Assembly (NCBI GenBank): GCA_947476325.1
Contig: CANJPZ010000016.1
Location: 1 to 51,447 of the forward strand
DNA: 51,447 nt
Origin: Caulobacteraceae bacterium
GTDB lineage: Bacteria; Pseudomonadota; Alphaproteobacteria; Caulobacterales; Caulobacteraceae
Reading direction: 5' to 3'
The position numbers and the translations under genes were made by a program. Below, piece after piece: positions 7,639-18,239 of this stretch (its first letter is position 1; every line of letters starts with the position of its first letter). The notes beneath the pieces are model-generated. The model ran no database searches. It was given only the letters and a program-made list of their open reading frames with translations, and was not told the origin of the DNA.

Positions 7639-9813
7639 ATGACAACCCAAACCTCGCGACGCGATTTCATCCGCACCGGCCTTGCAGTTGGCGGCGGTCT
7701 GATGATCGGCTTCAACCTGGCCGCCAGGGCCTCGGCCCAGACGCCGCCGGCGGCTGGAGCGGCCGGCAAGCTCAACACCTATGTGACTATCGCCCCGGAC
7801 GGCATCGTCACCATCATGGCCAAGAATCCGGAGGTGGGTCAGGGCATCAAGACCTCGCTGCCGATGATCATCGCCGAAGAACTGGACGTTGACTGGTCCA
7901 AGGTCCGCACCGTCCAGGCCATGGCCGACCAGGCGACCTATGGCTCGCAGCTGGCCGGTGGCTCGACCGCCATTCCGACCCACTGGAACCAGCTTCGCCG
8001 CGTAGGCGCCACCGCCCGGGCCATGATGGTCCAGGCCGCCGCCAACGAGTGGCGCGTGCCGGCCTCGGAATGCACCACCAGCCAGGGCCAGGTGATCCAC
8101 GCCGCCTCCAACCGCCGCGCCGCCTATGGCGCGCTGTGCACCCAGGCCGCCTGCCTGACGCCGCCGGACGCCGCATCGGTCAAGCTGAAGGACCCCAAGG
8201 ACTTCCGCATCATCGGCAAGGCCACGCCCCAGGTCGACACCGCCGCCATCGTCACCGGCAAGCCGCTGTTCGGCATCGATGTCGTCGTCCCCGGCATGCT
8301 CTATGCGACCTACCTCAAGGCCCCGGTGTTCGGCGCCAAGGTGGCCAGGGCCGACCTGGCCGCCGCCAAGGCGGTCCGCGGCGTGCGCGACGCCTTCATC
8401 ATCGAAGGCACAACCCAGCTCGACGGGCTGATGCCCGGCGTGGCGGTGGTCGCCGACAGCTGGTGGAGCGCCCAGAAGGGCCGCGACAAGCTGAATGTCG
8501 AATGGGCCGCCCACCCCACCTCGGCCAGCTCCAGCGAGGGTTTCGCCGCCCAGGCCCTGGCCTTCTCGCGGGGGGCGCCCCTGCGCACCGAGCGCAAGGA
8601 CGGCGATCCGGACGCCGCCCTGTCCGGCGCCGCCCACAAGATAGAAGCCGCCTATCACTACCCGTTCCAGAGCCACGCCAATCTCGAGCCGCAGAACTGC
8701 ACGGCCAGCTTCAAGGACGGCAAGGTCGAGATCTGGTCGCCCTCTCAGTACCCTGAGCCCGCCAAGGCCCTGGTGGCCACGACCCTGGGTCTGCGGCCCG
8801 CGGACGTCAGCATCCACATGATCCGCGGCGGCGGCGGCTTCGGCCGGCGCCTGGTGCACGATTCCATCGTCGAGGCGGCCGCCATCTCCAAACAGGTCGG
8901 CGCGCCCGTCAAACTGCTGTTCAACCGCGACGATGAGATGAAGCACGATTTCTATCGCTCGGCCGGCTACCACTTCCTCAAGGGCGGCGTGGACGCTTCA
9001 GGCAAGGTCGTCGCCTGGAAGAATCACTTCGTCTCGTTCGGCAAGAACGGGGTGTTCTCGACCGCCGCCAACATGAGCAGCGGCGAGTTTCCGGCCCGCT
9101 TTGTGCCGAATTTCCAGCATGACGTCTCGCTGATCGACGGCGGCATTCCCACCGGCTTCATGCGCGCGCCGGGCGCCAATGGCGTGGCCTTTGTGGTGCA
9201 GTCCTTCATCGACGAGCTGGCGCATGCCGCGGGCCAGGATCCCGTCGCCTTCCGTCTGGCCCTGCTGAACCAGACCGGAGCGCCGGTGCAGGGCTACGAT
9301 TCCGCCCGCGCCACCGCGGTTCTGCGTATGGCCGCCGAAAAGGCCCGCTGGGGTCGCCGGCTGTCGCCGCGCACCGGCCTGGGCGTGGCCTTCCACTACG
9401 CCCACTCAGGCTATTTTGCGCAGGTCGCCGAGGTCGATGTGGCCGTCGACGGCACGGTCGACGTCAAGAATGTCTGGTCCGTGTGCGACGTTGGCCGCCA
9501 GATCATCAACCCGTCCGGCGCCGACAACCAGGTCGAAGGCTCGATCATCGATGGGGTGTCGCAGGCGCTCTATTCGCGAATCACCATCAAGGACGGCGCG
9601 GTCCAGCAGAGCAATTTCGGCGACTATCCCCTGTTGCGGATCAACAAGGCGCCGAAGGTCGAGAACCACTACATCCTGTCGGACAACAACCCGACCGGCC
9701 TGGGCGAGCCGGCCCTGCCGCCGGTGCTGCCCGCCATCTGCAACGCCATCTTCGCCGCCACCGGCAAGCGCATCCGCTCCCTGCCGATCGATGCAACGCT
9801 CCTGACAGCGTAA
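7639..9813 (+). CDS. iorB: Molybdopterin-binding subunit of xanthine-oxidase-family hydroxylase (IorB-like), Tat-exported
   Basis: A 724-residue protein from ATG 7639; a longer upstream reading overlaps iorA and is not used. A twin-arginine signal (SRRDFIRTG, Arg7-Arg8) shows it is folded with cofactor and exported; the small subunit would hitch-hike. Length and the split of the Mo-binding domain are those of IorB / membrane-type aldehyde dehydrogenase subunits. Recognisable blocks: GGGGFGRR (molybdopterin contact), 'GFMRAPG', and the GLGE motif whose Glu690 is the expected catalytic base. Inference: with the upstream PQQ enzyme this could oxidise an alcohol to an aldehyde and then to an acid in the periplasm. 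An N-heterocycle hydroxylase is the alternative. Confidence 0.9.
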   Translation: MTTQTSRRDFIRTGLAVGGGLMIGFNLAARASAQTPPAAGAAGKLNTYVTIAPDGIVTIMAKNPEVGQGIKTSLPMIIAEELDVDWSKVRTVQAMADQATYGSQLAGGSTAIPTHWNQLRRVGATARAMMVQAAANEWRVPASECTTSQGQVIHAASNRRAAYGALCTQAACLTPPDAASVKLKDPKDFRIIGKATPQVDTAAIVTGKPLFGIDVVVPGMLYATYLKAPVFGAKVARADLAAAKAVRGVRDAFIIEGTTQLDGLMPGVAVVADSWWSAQKGRDKLNVEWAAHPTSASSSEGFAAQALAFSRGAPLRTERKDGDPDAALSGAAHKIEAAYHYPFQSHANLEPQNCTASFKDGKVEIWSPSQYPEPAKALVATTLGLRPADVSIHMIRGGGGFGRRLVHDSIVEAAAISKQVGAPVKLLFNRDDEMKHDFYRSAGYHFLKGGVDASGKVVAWKNHFVSFGKNGVFSTAANMSSGEFPARFVPNFQHDVSLIDGGIPTGFMRAPGANGVAFVVQSFIDELAHAAGQDPVAFRLALLNQTGAPVQGYDSARATAVLRMAAEKARWGRRLSPRTGLGVAFHYAHSGYFAQVAEVDVAVDGTVDVKNVWSVCDVGRQIINPSGADNQVEGSIIDGVSQALYSRITIKDGAVQQSNFGDYPLLRINKAPKVENHYILSDNNPTGLGEPALPPVLPAICNAIFAATGKRIRSLPIDATLLTA

Positions 9814-9850
9814 GACAGGGGACAAGACGGCATTGGGTCACAGGTGAGCC

Positions 9851-9878
9851 TTGACCCACGGGCGCTTGTTTGTATAAA
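9851..9878 (+). promoter_or_regulatory. Strong promoter for rplU-rpmA
   Basis: TTGACC (9851-9856) and TATAAA (9873-9878) are separated by 16 bp, close to the housekeeping consensus and the best promoter in this window. It lies about 65 nt upstream of the rplU start, leaving a 5' leader that could hold regulation; I saw no clear hairpin in the leader. Confidence 0.6.
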
Positions 9879-9942
9879 GCCCCCCTCTCGCTCGCAGGGC
9901 CTTCCTTGCGGGCGCACTTTCTTTTGCGACAAAGGCTTACCG

Positions 9943-10587
9943 ATGTACGCGGTCATCCGCACTGGCGGAAAACAATACAAGGTTCAGGCGGGCGATCTGC
10001 TCGTAGTGGAAAAGCTCGACGGTAACGCCGGCGATGAAGTCAGCTTCGGCGACGTTCTGATGCTGGGCGACGGCGGCAAGGTCACTCTGGGCGAGCCCAC
10101 GGTGAAGGGTGCCTCCGTGGCTGGAACCCTGATCGAGACCCGCAAGGGCGACAAGATCAAGGTCTTCAAGAAGATCCGCCGTCAGGGCTATCGCCGCACC
10201 GGCGGTCACCGTCAGATCGAGAGCGTGGTGCGTGTCACCTCGGTCGCCGGCGCCGGCAAGACCGACAAGTGGGACGGCACGGTCGACCTGACCACCAAGC
10301 TGGAACTCAATGCCCGCGCCCGGAACCTGGGCGAGCGCACTGTAAAGCCGGCCAAGGTCAAGGCCGCCGCCGCTGCGGCTCCGGCCAAGAAGATCAAGGA
10401 CGCCCCCAAGGCCAAGGCGGCTCCGGCGCCGAAAGCCGAAGTGACGGCTGACGCCCCCAAGACCGAAGCCAAGGCGGCTCCCGCCAAGAAGGCTGCGGCT
10501 CCCAAGGCGGCGGCTGCGGCGACCACGGAAAAGAAGGCTCCGGCCAAGAAGGCGGCCCCCAAGGCCGCCGCCAAGCCGAAGGAATAG
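9943..10587 (+). CDS. rplU: 50S ribosomal protein bL21 with long Ala/Lys-rich C-terminal tail
   Basis: Start ATG 9943 gives the canonical L21 N-terminus (MYAVIRTGGKQYKVQ); an in-frame extension to 9844 is rejected because it runs through the promoter. Residues 1 to about 102 are the whole L21 fold ending in the rRNA-binding 'RRQGYRRTGGHRQ' segment. Another 110 residues follow, first a conserved-looking linker (to about 145), then a lysine/alanine/proline repeat tail resembling histone H1 (KKAAAPKAAA units). Total 214 residues against about 103 for typical bacterial L21. It binds 23S rRNA in the large subunit. It forms an operon with rpmA, 9 nt downstream. The tail's role is unknown. Confidence 0.96.
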   Translation: MYAVIRTGGKQYKVQAGDLLVVEKLDGNAGDEVSFGDVLMLGDGGKVTLGEPTVKGASVAGTLIETRKGDKIKVFKKIRRQGYRRTGGHRQIESVVRVTSVAGAGKTDKWDGTVDLTTKLELNARARNLGERTVKPAKVKAAAAAAPAKKIKDAPKAKAAPAPKAEVTADAPKTEAKAAPAKKAAAPKAAAAATTEKKAPAKKAAPKAAAKPKE

Positions 10588-10596
10588 GAGAGCAAG

Positions 10597-10863
10597 ATGG
10601 CTCACAAGAAATCAGGCGGCTCTTCGCGCAACGGACGCGATTCTGACGGCCGGCGCCTTGGCGTGAAGAAGTACGGCGGCGAAGCCGTCGTGCCGGGCAA
10701 TATCATCGTGCGTCAACGCGGCACCAAGTTCTGGCCGGGCGTCAACGTCGGCATGGGCAAGGACCACACCCTTTTCGCCCTCGTGCCGGGCGCGGTGGAG
10801 TTCGAAACCAAGCGCAACGACCGCACCTACGTAAAGGTTTCAGCCACGGTGGCAGCCAACTAG
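10597..10863 (+). CDS. rpmA: 50S ribosomal protein bL27
   Basis: An 88-residue basic protein beginning [16 protein letters not shown], the flexible N-terminus that reaches the peptidyl transferase centre, then the beta-barrel core with [10 protein letters not shown] and [10 protein letters not shown]. Standard length. It follows rplU in the same operon and is followed by a strong terminator. Confidence 0.98.
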   Translation: MAHKKSGGSSRNGRDSDGRRLGVKKYGGEAVVPGNIIVRQRGTKFWPGVNVGMGKDHTLFALVPGAVEFETKRNDRTYVKVSATVAAN

Positions 10864-10927
10864 CGATCTGAAAACATTACGTTTTGGGTCGCGCTGAAAT
10901 TCAGGCGATCCGGACGCGGAAAATATC

Positions 10928-10965
10928 GCGGGGAGTCCGGAACGTCGGGCTCCCCGCTTTGTTTT
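10928..10965 (+). terminator. Rho-independent terminator after rplU-rpmA
   Basis: An 11-bp stem (10928-10938 with 10947-10957; one G-T pair) with an 8-nt loop is followed by TTTGTTTT. It ends the ribosomal protein operon. Confidence 0.9.
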
Positions 10966-11008
10966 CGCGCCTGGTGGTTCCGCAAGTGAACCAGACGGGA
11001 GGTTTTCA

Positions 11009-11539
11009 ATGTGCAGCTACCAACCGGCTCCGGCCATCAAGACCGATCGCCTGACCTTGAGGGCCCCGCGCGCCGAAGATGCGTCGCGGATCGCGGCCCT
11101 GTGCGGCGATTTCGAAATTCCCCGGATGACCACCCGCATGCCCTGGCCCTACAGGCTGGAGGATGCCCAGGGCTTCGTCGGCCGCATGGCAAACGCCAAT
11201 CCGGACCAAGACAAGGTGTTCATGGTCGAGCATCCCGCTGACGGGGCCATCGGCGCCGTGGGCTTTCACACCCATGAGCGTCACCCCGAGCTGGGCTACT
11301 GGCTTGGCCGGCCCTACTGGGGCAAGGGCTACGCCACCGAAGCGGTGCGCGCGGCCCTGGCATGGACGCGGGACGGCTGGAAGCGAAAGGTCGTGGCGGC
11401 CGGTCACTTCGCTGACAACCCGGCCTCGGGCGGGGTGCTGATCAAGTCGGGCTTTCTCTATACGGGCGATGTTTTGCCCAAGCACTCTGTCGCCCGGGGC
11501 CAGGACGTCCCGACCCGGATGATGGTCTGGCTGGCGTAG
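11009..11539 (+). CDS. GNAT family N-acetyltransferase (RimJ/RimL-like)
   Basis: A 176-residue protein, ATG 11009 with GGGAGG 5-10 nt upstream. It shows the RimJ/RimL-type opening 'IKTDRLTLRAPRAEDA' and the acetyl-CoA binding region around 'LGYWLGRPYWGKGYATEAVRAAL', followed by the 'N-x-x-S-x-x-V-L-x-K-x-G-F' helix-strand typical of the family. It probably transfers acetyl to an amine or protein N-terminus; the substrate cannot be told. It lies alone between the ribosomal terminator and obgE. Confidence 0.88.
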   Translation: MCSYQPAPAIKTDRLTLRAPRAEDASRIAALCGDFEIPRMTTRMPWPYRLEDAQGFVGRMANANPDQDKVFMVEHPADGAIGAVGFHTHERHPELGYWLGRPYWGKGYATEAVRAALAWTRDGWKRKVVAAGHFADNPASGGVLIKSGFLYTGDVLPKHSVARGQDVPTRMMVWLA

Positions 11540-11541
11540 GG

Positions 11542-13850
<2,309 letters not shown>

Positions 13851-13854
<4 letters not shown>

Positions 13855-14486
13855 CCGACCTTCCCCACCAGCATCATCAGATCATAGGCCGCCCGGGTGT
13901 CGAACCAGGTCGGCTTTCCGGCCAGCGGCGGCATGCGGCTGTGGTGGCGGCCTATCTCGCGGCCGTCGGCGCTGATCAGGGCCATGGCCGGCATGGCGAT
14001 GGCGCTGTGGGCCACGCCCGGCTGGCCGCCGGTCATCGGCACTAGCTGCGCCTCGGCCTCGGCGCTGGCCCGGGCGATGGGCAGGGCGCGAACCCTCAGG
14101 CGATCCAGCCGGTCACGCCCCGCTGACAAGGGCTCGTGGTCATAGGTCTGCAGGGCCAGGATCTGCACGCGCGATCCGGCGGCCCGCAGGCGGCGCAGCA
14201 GGGCGTCCTGCGACGGCTTTTCCTCCAGGCACGGCGCGCACCACAGGGCCCACAGGATCAACAGGGTGGGACGCCCCGCCATCCAGCGGCCGATCGTCGA
14301 TGCGCGACCGTTCTCGTAAGTGATGCCCGCATCCAGCGGCGCCCGTTTGCCATCGCCCGGCGCCCAGCCGGCGAACCCGGGATGGCGCAGGATGGCCGGT
14401 GGCGGGAAGGGCACCTGACCGATCGCCGGCGCGGCGGCCATCGCGGCCAGTCCGCCCAGCGCGCCGCGCCGCGAGATCTGGTCCAT
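13851..14486 (-). CDS. TlpA-like periplasmic thioredoxin-fold protein (copy 1)
   Basis: 211 residues. A Tat-like signal (SRRGALGG, Arg6-Arg7, then an Ala-rich stretch) suggests export. The thioredoxin-fold core has WCAPC (Cys83/Cys86) after 'PTLLILWAL', the redox motif of TlpA/ResA-type thiol-disulfide proteins. '[16 protein letters not shown]' is the equivalent of the cis-Pro strand region. It starts 2 nt after the stop of the paralogous gene at 14489-15148, so they form an operon. Function is probably thiol reduction or protection in the envelope, target unknown. It is odd to find this pair, reversed, between proB and proA. Confidence 0.83.
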
Positions 14487-14488
14487 CC

Positions 14489-15148
14489 TCAGCCCTTCAT
14501 CAGGTGTTCGAGCGAGACCAGGAACTGATAGGTGGTGATGTCCATCCAGTAGGACTGGCCGGACACGCCCGCCAGCTGGCCGCGGGCCCGGCCGATCTCG
14601 CTGCCGTCGGCGGCCAGCAGCAGCTCGCTGGGAATGGCGATGCGGTTGGTCTGGGCGGTGGAGGGGCCGAACAGGCCGATCAGGCTCTGCTCCAGCGGCA
14701 CGCTGGCTGCGGCCACATCCAGGCCCTTGGCGTTGACCCGCTCCAGCGCCTTCATGCCCTCGTCGACGCCGACATTGTCAAAGGCCTGCAGCATCTTGAT
14801 GCGCGTGCGGGTGTAAGTGGCGGCCAGACGCCGGGTCAGGAACGCCTGGTGGGCCTTCTCCGACATGCAGGGTGCGCACCAGGTCGCCCAGACCACCACC
14901 ACAGCCGGCGCGCCGCCCAGCCAGGCGCCGAAGGTGGTCTCCCGGCCGCCGGGCAGGTTGACCATCTGGTCCTGCGGCAGGGCCTTGGGAAAGGCCACCC
15001 GGCTCCACGGCTTGAACGCCGGATTGCGCACCACGTCGCGGGGCGCGGGCGCGGACGCGGCCTCGGCTAGGCTGGGGGCAAGCGCTGTCGCTGCGGCCCC
15101 GGCGAGCACTGCCCTGCGTGTCCTGTCGCTGTCGGGCGATCCCATCAT
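14489..15148 (-). CDS. TlpA-like periplasmic thioredoxin-fold protein (copy 2)
   Basis: 219 residues, first gene of a two-gene operon. Tat-like signal (RTRRAVLAG) and an Ala-rich hydrophobic stretch. The redox motif WCAPC (Cys91/Cys94) follows 'PAVVVVWAT'. It aligns with the downstream gene along its length: 'RNPAFKPW' with 'RHPGFAGW', the CAPC..EK helix, and 'LLAADGSEIGRARGQLAG' with '[18 protein letters not shown]'. The two therefore arose by tandem duplication. ATG could be at 15148 or 15145. Expected to be a periplasmic thiol-disulfide protein; partner unknown. Confidence 0.83.
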   Translation of the reverse strand: MMGSPDSDRTRRAVLAGAAATALAPSLAEAASAPAPRDVVRNPAFKPWSRVAFPKALPQDQMVNLPGGRETTFGAWLGGAPAVVVVWATWCAPCMSEKAHQAFLTRRLAATYTRTRIKMLQAFDNVGVDEGMKALERVNAKGLDVAAASVPLEQSLIGLFGPSTAQTNRIAIPSELLLAADGSEIGRARGQLAGVSGQSYWMDITTYQFLVSLEHLMKG

Positions 15149-15242
15149 GCCGGCTACCTAATCCCAAGCCGCGCCGGTCGTCATCCGGATTTCACCGCCG
15201 AGACTTGCCACGCGGCCCATCAGCGGCCAAACCGGCGCTGCA

Positions 15243-16745
15243 ATGACCGATATGCTCGACAAGCTGACACCGGGCCAGGTCGTCCCCTATGGCGGCGACC
15301 GGATCGCGCGCGTCTCCGAGGATCTGGCCCAGGCGTTCAAGGCCGGCGACCGGCTGATCGTGGTCCAGGACTCCGGCGCCCTGCTGCACGTGCCGGCCCC
15401 CGTCCAGAGCCTGACCGAACAGGCCGTGGGCCGGGCCCGCGCCGCCTTTGACGCCCTGTCCGGCGTATCCGACGCGGCGATCACCGCCTTCTTCGACGGC
15501 TTTGCCGCCCGCCTGGCCGACGACGCGATCTGGGCGCGGATCGCCGCCGCCAATGCCGCCGATGTCGAGGCCGCCCGCGCCAAAGGCCGCTCGACCACTA
15601 GGCTGGTCGCCGATGCGAAGATGCGCAAGGCCATGGTCGAGGGCCTTCGGCAGTGGCGCGACTCCGACGCCGGCCGCGACAAGGTTCTGGAGCATATTGA
15701 CCACGACGGCTGGAGCGTCGAACAGATCGCCGCGCCCTTGGGCGTGGTGGGTTTTGTCTTCGAGGGCCGGCCCAATGTCTTTGCCGACGCCACCGGCGTC
15801 ATCCGCACCGGCAATACGGTGGTCTTCCGCATCGGCTCGGACGCTCTGGGCACGGCCCGGGCCATTGTCGCCGAGGCCCTGGATCCGGCTCTGAAGGCGG
15901 CGGGGCTGCCCGACGGCGCTGCGGTGCTGGTCGACAGCCCCGAACGCTCGGCCGGCTGGGCGATGTTCTCGGACCGGCGTCTGGCGCTCGCCGTGGCGCG
16001 CGGCTCCGGCGCGGCGGTGGCCCAGCTCGGCGCGGTGGCGCGGCAGGCAGGCGTGCCGGTCAGCCTGCACGGCACAGGCGGCGCCTGGCTGGTGGCGGAC
16101 GAGACCGCCGATGCGGCCCGCTTCGCCGCCGTGGTCGAGGCATCCCTGGACCGCAAGGTCTGCAACACGCTGAACGTCGCCTGCATTGTCGAAAGCCGGG
16201 CCGCCGATCTGATCCCCGTCTTCCTCGAGGCCATCGTGCGCGCGGCCCAGGGCCTGAACACCGCCGCCAAGCTGCATGTGGTCAGGGGCTCGGAAGCCTT
16301 CGTTCCCGCCGACTGGTTCGAGGGCCAGGTCACCATCCTGCGCGCCGAAGGGCCCAGCGAAGAGTCCGCCGCGGATATTGTAGACGAGACGGTCCTGGCC
16401 ACCGAATGGGAGTGGGAAGGCTCGCCCGAGTTGACCCTGGCCGTCGTCCCAGACGTTGCAACCGCCATCGGCCTTTTCAATCAATACAGCCCCCAGTTCA
16501 CCGCCAGCCTGGTCTCACAGGACGCCGCCGCCCACGAGGCCTTCTGGCGCGCCGTCAACGCCCCCTTCGTCGGCGACGGCTTCACCCGCTGGGTCGATGG
16601 GCAATACGCCCTGAACCGGCCCGAGCTTGGCCTGTCCAACTGGGAGAATGGCCGCCTGTTCGCCCGCGCCGGCGTGCTGTCCGGCGACGGGGTCTTCACC
16701 GTGCGCACCCGGGTGCGGCAGACCGACCCGAAGGTGCGGCGCTGA
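15243..16745 (+). CDS. proA: Glutamate-5-semialdehyde dehydrogenase (divergent, N-terminally extended)
   Basis: 500 residues against about 420 for typical ProA. It is an aldehyde dehydrogenase superfamily member with ProA landmarks: 'ANAADVEAARAKG', 'PLGVVGFVFEGRPNV', 'GNTVVFRIGSDA' and catalytic Cys307 in 'KVCNTLNVACI'. About 60 extra residues precede the conserved start and the family's usual C-terminal part is followed by extra sequence. It would reduce glutamyl-5-phosphate to the semialdehyde in proline synthesis, in line with nearby proB. Identity is by motif and context; another acyl-phosphate or aldehyde substrate is possible. The nadD reading frame overlaps its stop. Confidence 0.82.
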   Translation: MTDMLDKLTPGQVVPYGGDRIARVSEDLAQAFKAGDRLIVVQDSGALLHVPAPVQSLTEQAVGRARAAFDALSGVSDAAITAFFDGFAARLADDAIWARIAAANAADVEAARAKGRSTTRLVADAKMRKAMVEGLRQWRDSDAGRDKVLEHIDHDGWSVEQIAAPLGVVGFVFEGRPNVFADATGVIRTGNTVVFRIGSDALGTARAIVAEALDPALKAAGLPDGAAVLVDSPERSAGWAMFSDRRLALAVARGSGAAVAQLGAVARQAGVPVSLHGTGGAWLVADETADAARFAAVVEASLDRKVCNTLNVACIVESRAADLIPVFLEAIVRAAQGLNTAAKLHVVRGSEAFVPADWFEGQVTILRAEGPSEESAADIVDETVLATEWEWEGSPELTLAVVPDVATAIGLFNQYSPQFTASLVSQDAAAHEAFWRAVNAPFVGDGFTRWVDGQYALNRPELGLSNWENGRLFARAGVLSGDGVFTVRTRVRQTDPKVRR

Positions 16746-17308
16746 GCCGGCTTCGGCCCGGGTTTCACCTGTCCCCCGGCATGCGGGTGGGTCTGCTCGG
16801 CGGATCGTTCAACCTGCCTCACGAAGGCCACCGCCACGTCGCCGACGCCGCCCGCGCGGCCCTGAACCTGGACCGCGTCATCTGGCTGGTCTCGCCGCAA
16901 AATCCCTTGAAAAACAAGGCCGAGACCGCGCCTCAAGCCCGGCGGATCGCGGCGGTGCGCGCCATGGTCGGAAATCGCGCCACCAGCGTCACCGGCCTCG
17001 AGGCCGATCTGGGTTCACCCTATACCGTTGATACGATCGTCTGGCTGAAGCGCCGCTATCGGGGCGTGCGGTTCTTCTGGCTGATGGGATCGGACAATCT
17101 GCTGGGCCTGCACCGCTGGCGCCGCTGGCGGATGCTTCCGCGGCTGATCGAGGTGGTCGTAGTCCCCAGACCCGGCTCGACCGTGCGCGGAAGGCTCGCG
17201 CCTGGCGGGCGATTGTTGACCGCTTCAGGCCGCGCGCGCTTCCTCGAAAAGCCCCTGATCGCAGCATCATCGACCGCGCTGCGGATACGTGCTATGCATA
17301 GGCGCTGA
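16742..17308 (+). CDS. nadD: Nicotinate-nucleotide adenylyltransferase (probable CTG start)
   Basis: The first ATG in frame is 16781 (175 residues), but conserved-looking residues extend upstream ('RLRPGFHLSPGMRVGLLGGSF') to a CTG at 16742 that overlaps the proA stop (CTGA) and has AAGGTG just upstream; that start gives 188 residues. The nucleotidyltransferase motif GGSFNLPHEGH is present, with Leu where most have Pro, as are 'VSPQNPLKNK', 'WLMGSDNLLGLHRW' and 'SSTALR'. It makes deamido-NAD from nicotinate mononucleotide and ATP. nadD-rsfS-rlmH is a conserved alphaproteobacterial order. If CTG is wrong, the start is 16781. Confidence 0.92.
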   Translation: MSRLRPGFHLSPGMRVGLLGGSFNLPHEGHRHVADAARAALNLDRVIWLVSPQNPLKNKAETAPQARRIAAVRAMVGNRATSVTGLEADLGSPYTVDTIVWLKRRYRGVRFFWLMGSDNLLGLHRWRRWRMLPRLIEVVVVPRPGSTVRGRLAPGGRLLTASGRARFLEKPLIAASSTALRIRAMHRR

Positions 17309-17332
17309 CTTAGGCGGCCCAAGGAGAAGACA

Positions 17333-17761
17333 CTGAGTCCCCCATCCGCGCTTAACGCGCACGAAGGCAAGGCGATCGCCGAACCTTTACCCCAGGACCG
17401 TTCCAGCCGCTTTTCCGCGGCCTTCCTCGAACAACTCGTTCTCGGCAAGCTTGACGACGACAAGGCCGAGGACGTGGTCAGCATCGATCTAGCCGATAAA
17501 AGCTCCATGGCCGACCGGATGATCGTGGCGTCCGGCCGCTCGCACCGCCATGTCGGCGCCTTGGCCGATCACCTGCTGCGCGCCCTGAAGGACGCCGGTT
17601 TCGGCAAGGCGCGTGTTGAAGGCATGCCGCACAACGACTGGGTGCTGATCGACGCTGGCGACCTGATCGTCCACCTTTTCCGTCCCGAAGTGCGCCAGTT
17701 CTACAACATCGAAAAGATCTGGGCCGTCGACTCTCGTCACCGCACCGCGGGCGCAGACTGA
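17333..17761 (+). CDS. rsfS: Ribosome silencing factor RsfS (CTG start)
   Basis: The RsfS domain begins near 'FLEQLVLGKLDDDKAEDVVSI' and contains 'DRMIVASGRSHRHVGALAD', 'HNDWVLIDAGDLIVHLF' and 'RQFYNIEKIW'. No ATG, GTG or TTG lies upstream of this domain in frame after the stop at 17306-17308; the first is GTG 17474, which would cut off the domain's first helix. A CTG at 17333 is preceded by AAGGAG (17321-17326) at 6 nt, an excellent ribosome-binding site, and gives 142 residues, a normal length with an N-terminal extension. RsfS binds uL14 and blocks subunit joining in starvation. The rlmH frame starts on its stop codon. Confidence 0.9.
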   Translation: MSPPSALNAHEGKAIAEPLPQDRSSRFSAAFLEQLVLGKLDDDKAEDVVSIDLADKSSMADRMIVASGRSHRHVGALADHLLRALKDAGFGKARVEGMPHNDWVLIDAGDLIVHLFRPEVRQFYNIEKIWAVDSRHRTAGAD

Positions 17762-18222
17762 AAGTCACTCTGCTTGTCGTAGGCCGCCTGGGTCGCAGCG
17801 CTGAGGCCGGCTTGGCGCGCGACTATATCGATCGCGCCACCGCCGCCGGCCGGGCCCTGGGCCTTGGTCCTGTCGACATCCTCGAGGTCGAGGCGAAAAA
17901 GCCCGGCAAACCCGCCGAGGCCGAGGTGCTGCGCGCTCAGTTGGCCGAGGCTTATGTCATCGCCTGCGATGAGCACGGGACCGCCCATACCTCGCGCGCC
18001 CTGGCGTCGAAAATCGGCAAGCTGCGGGACGACGGTGTACGCAGGCTGGTGTTCGTCATCGGCGGCGCGGACGGGCTTGATCCAGCCCTGCTCAGGGACG
18101 CGCGCGAGACCCTGGCCTTCGGGGTCCAGACCTGGCCCCACGCCCTGGTGCGCGTCATGCTGGCCGAACAGGTTTATCGCGCCGTCTCCATCCTGGCCGG
18201 CTCGCCCTACCACCGGGACTGA
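17758..18222 (+). CDS. rlmH: 23S rRNA (pseudouridine1915-N3)-methyltransferase RlmH (CTG start)
   Basis: A CTG at 17758 overlapping the rsfS TGA (CTGA) gives 154 residues, the usual RlmH length, and the typical opening 'KVTLLVVGRLG'. The next possible start, TTG 17812, would remove the first strand of the SPOUT fold. The knot region shows 'VFVIGGADGLDP' and the tail 'WPHALVRVMLAEQVYRAVSILAGSPYHRD', both diagnostic. It methylates pseudouridine 1915 in helix 69 of 23S rRNA in assembled 70S ribosomes. It is translationally coupled to rsfS. Confidence 0.95.
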   Translation: MKVTLLVVGRLGRSAEAGLARDYIDRATAAGRALGLGPVDILEVEAKKPGKPAEAEVLRAQLAEAYVIACDEHGTAHTSRALASKIGKLRDDGVRRLVFVIGGADGLDPALLRDARETLAFGVQTWPHALVRVMLAEQVYRAVSILAGSPYHRD

Positions 18223-18239
18223 GCTAGCCTGCCCGCCCG

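Noticed and set aside
7597-8973. 458-codon minus-strand frame opposite the molybdopterin subunit
   Set aside because: Gly/Ala/His-rich shadow of a clear IorB-like gene.
9844-9942. In-frame N-terminal extension of rplU
   Set aside because: It includes the promoter -35/-10 boxes and precedes the canonical L21 start.
15192-16484. Long minus-strand frames opposite proA
   Set aside because: No motif; proA on the plus strand explains the coding signal.
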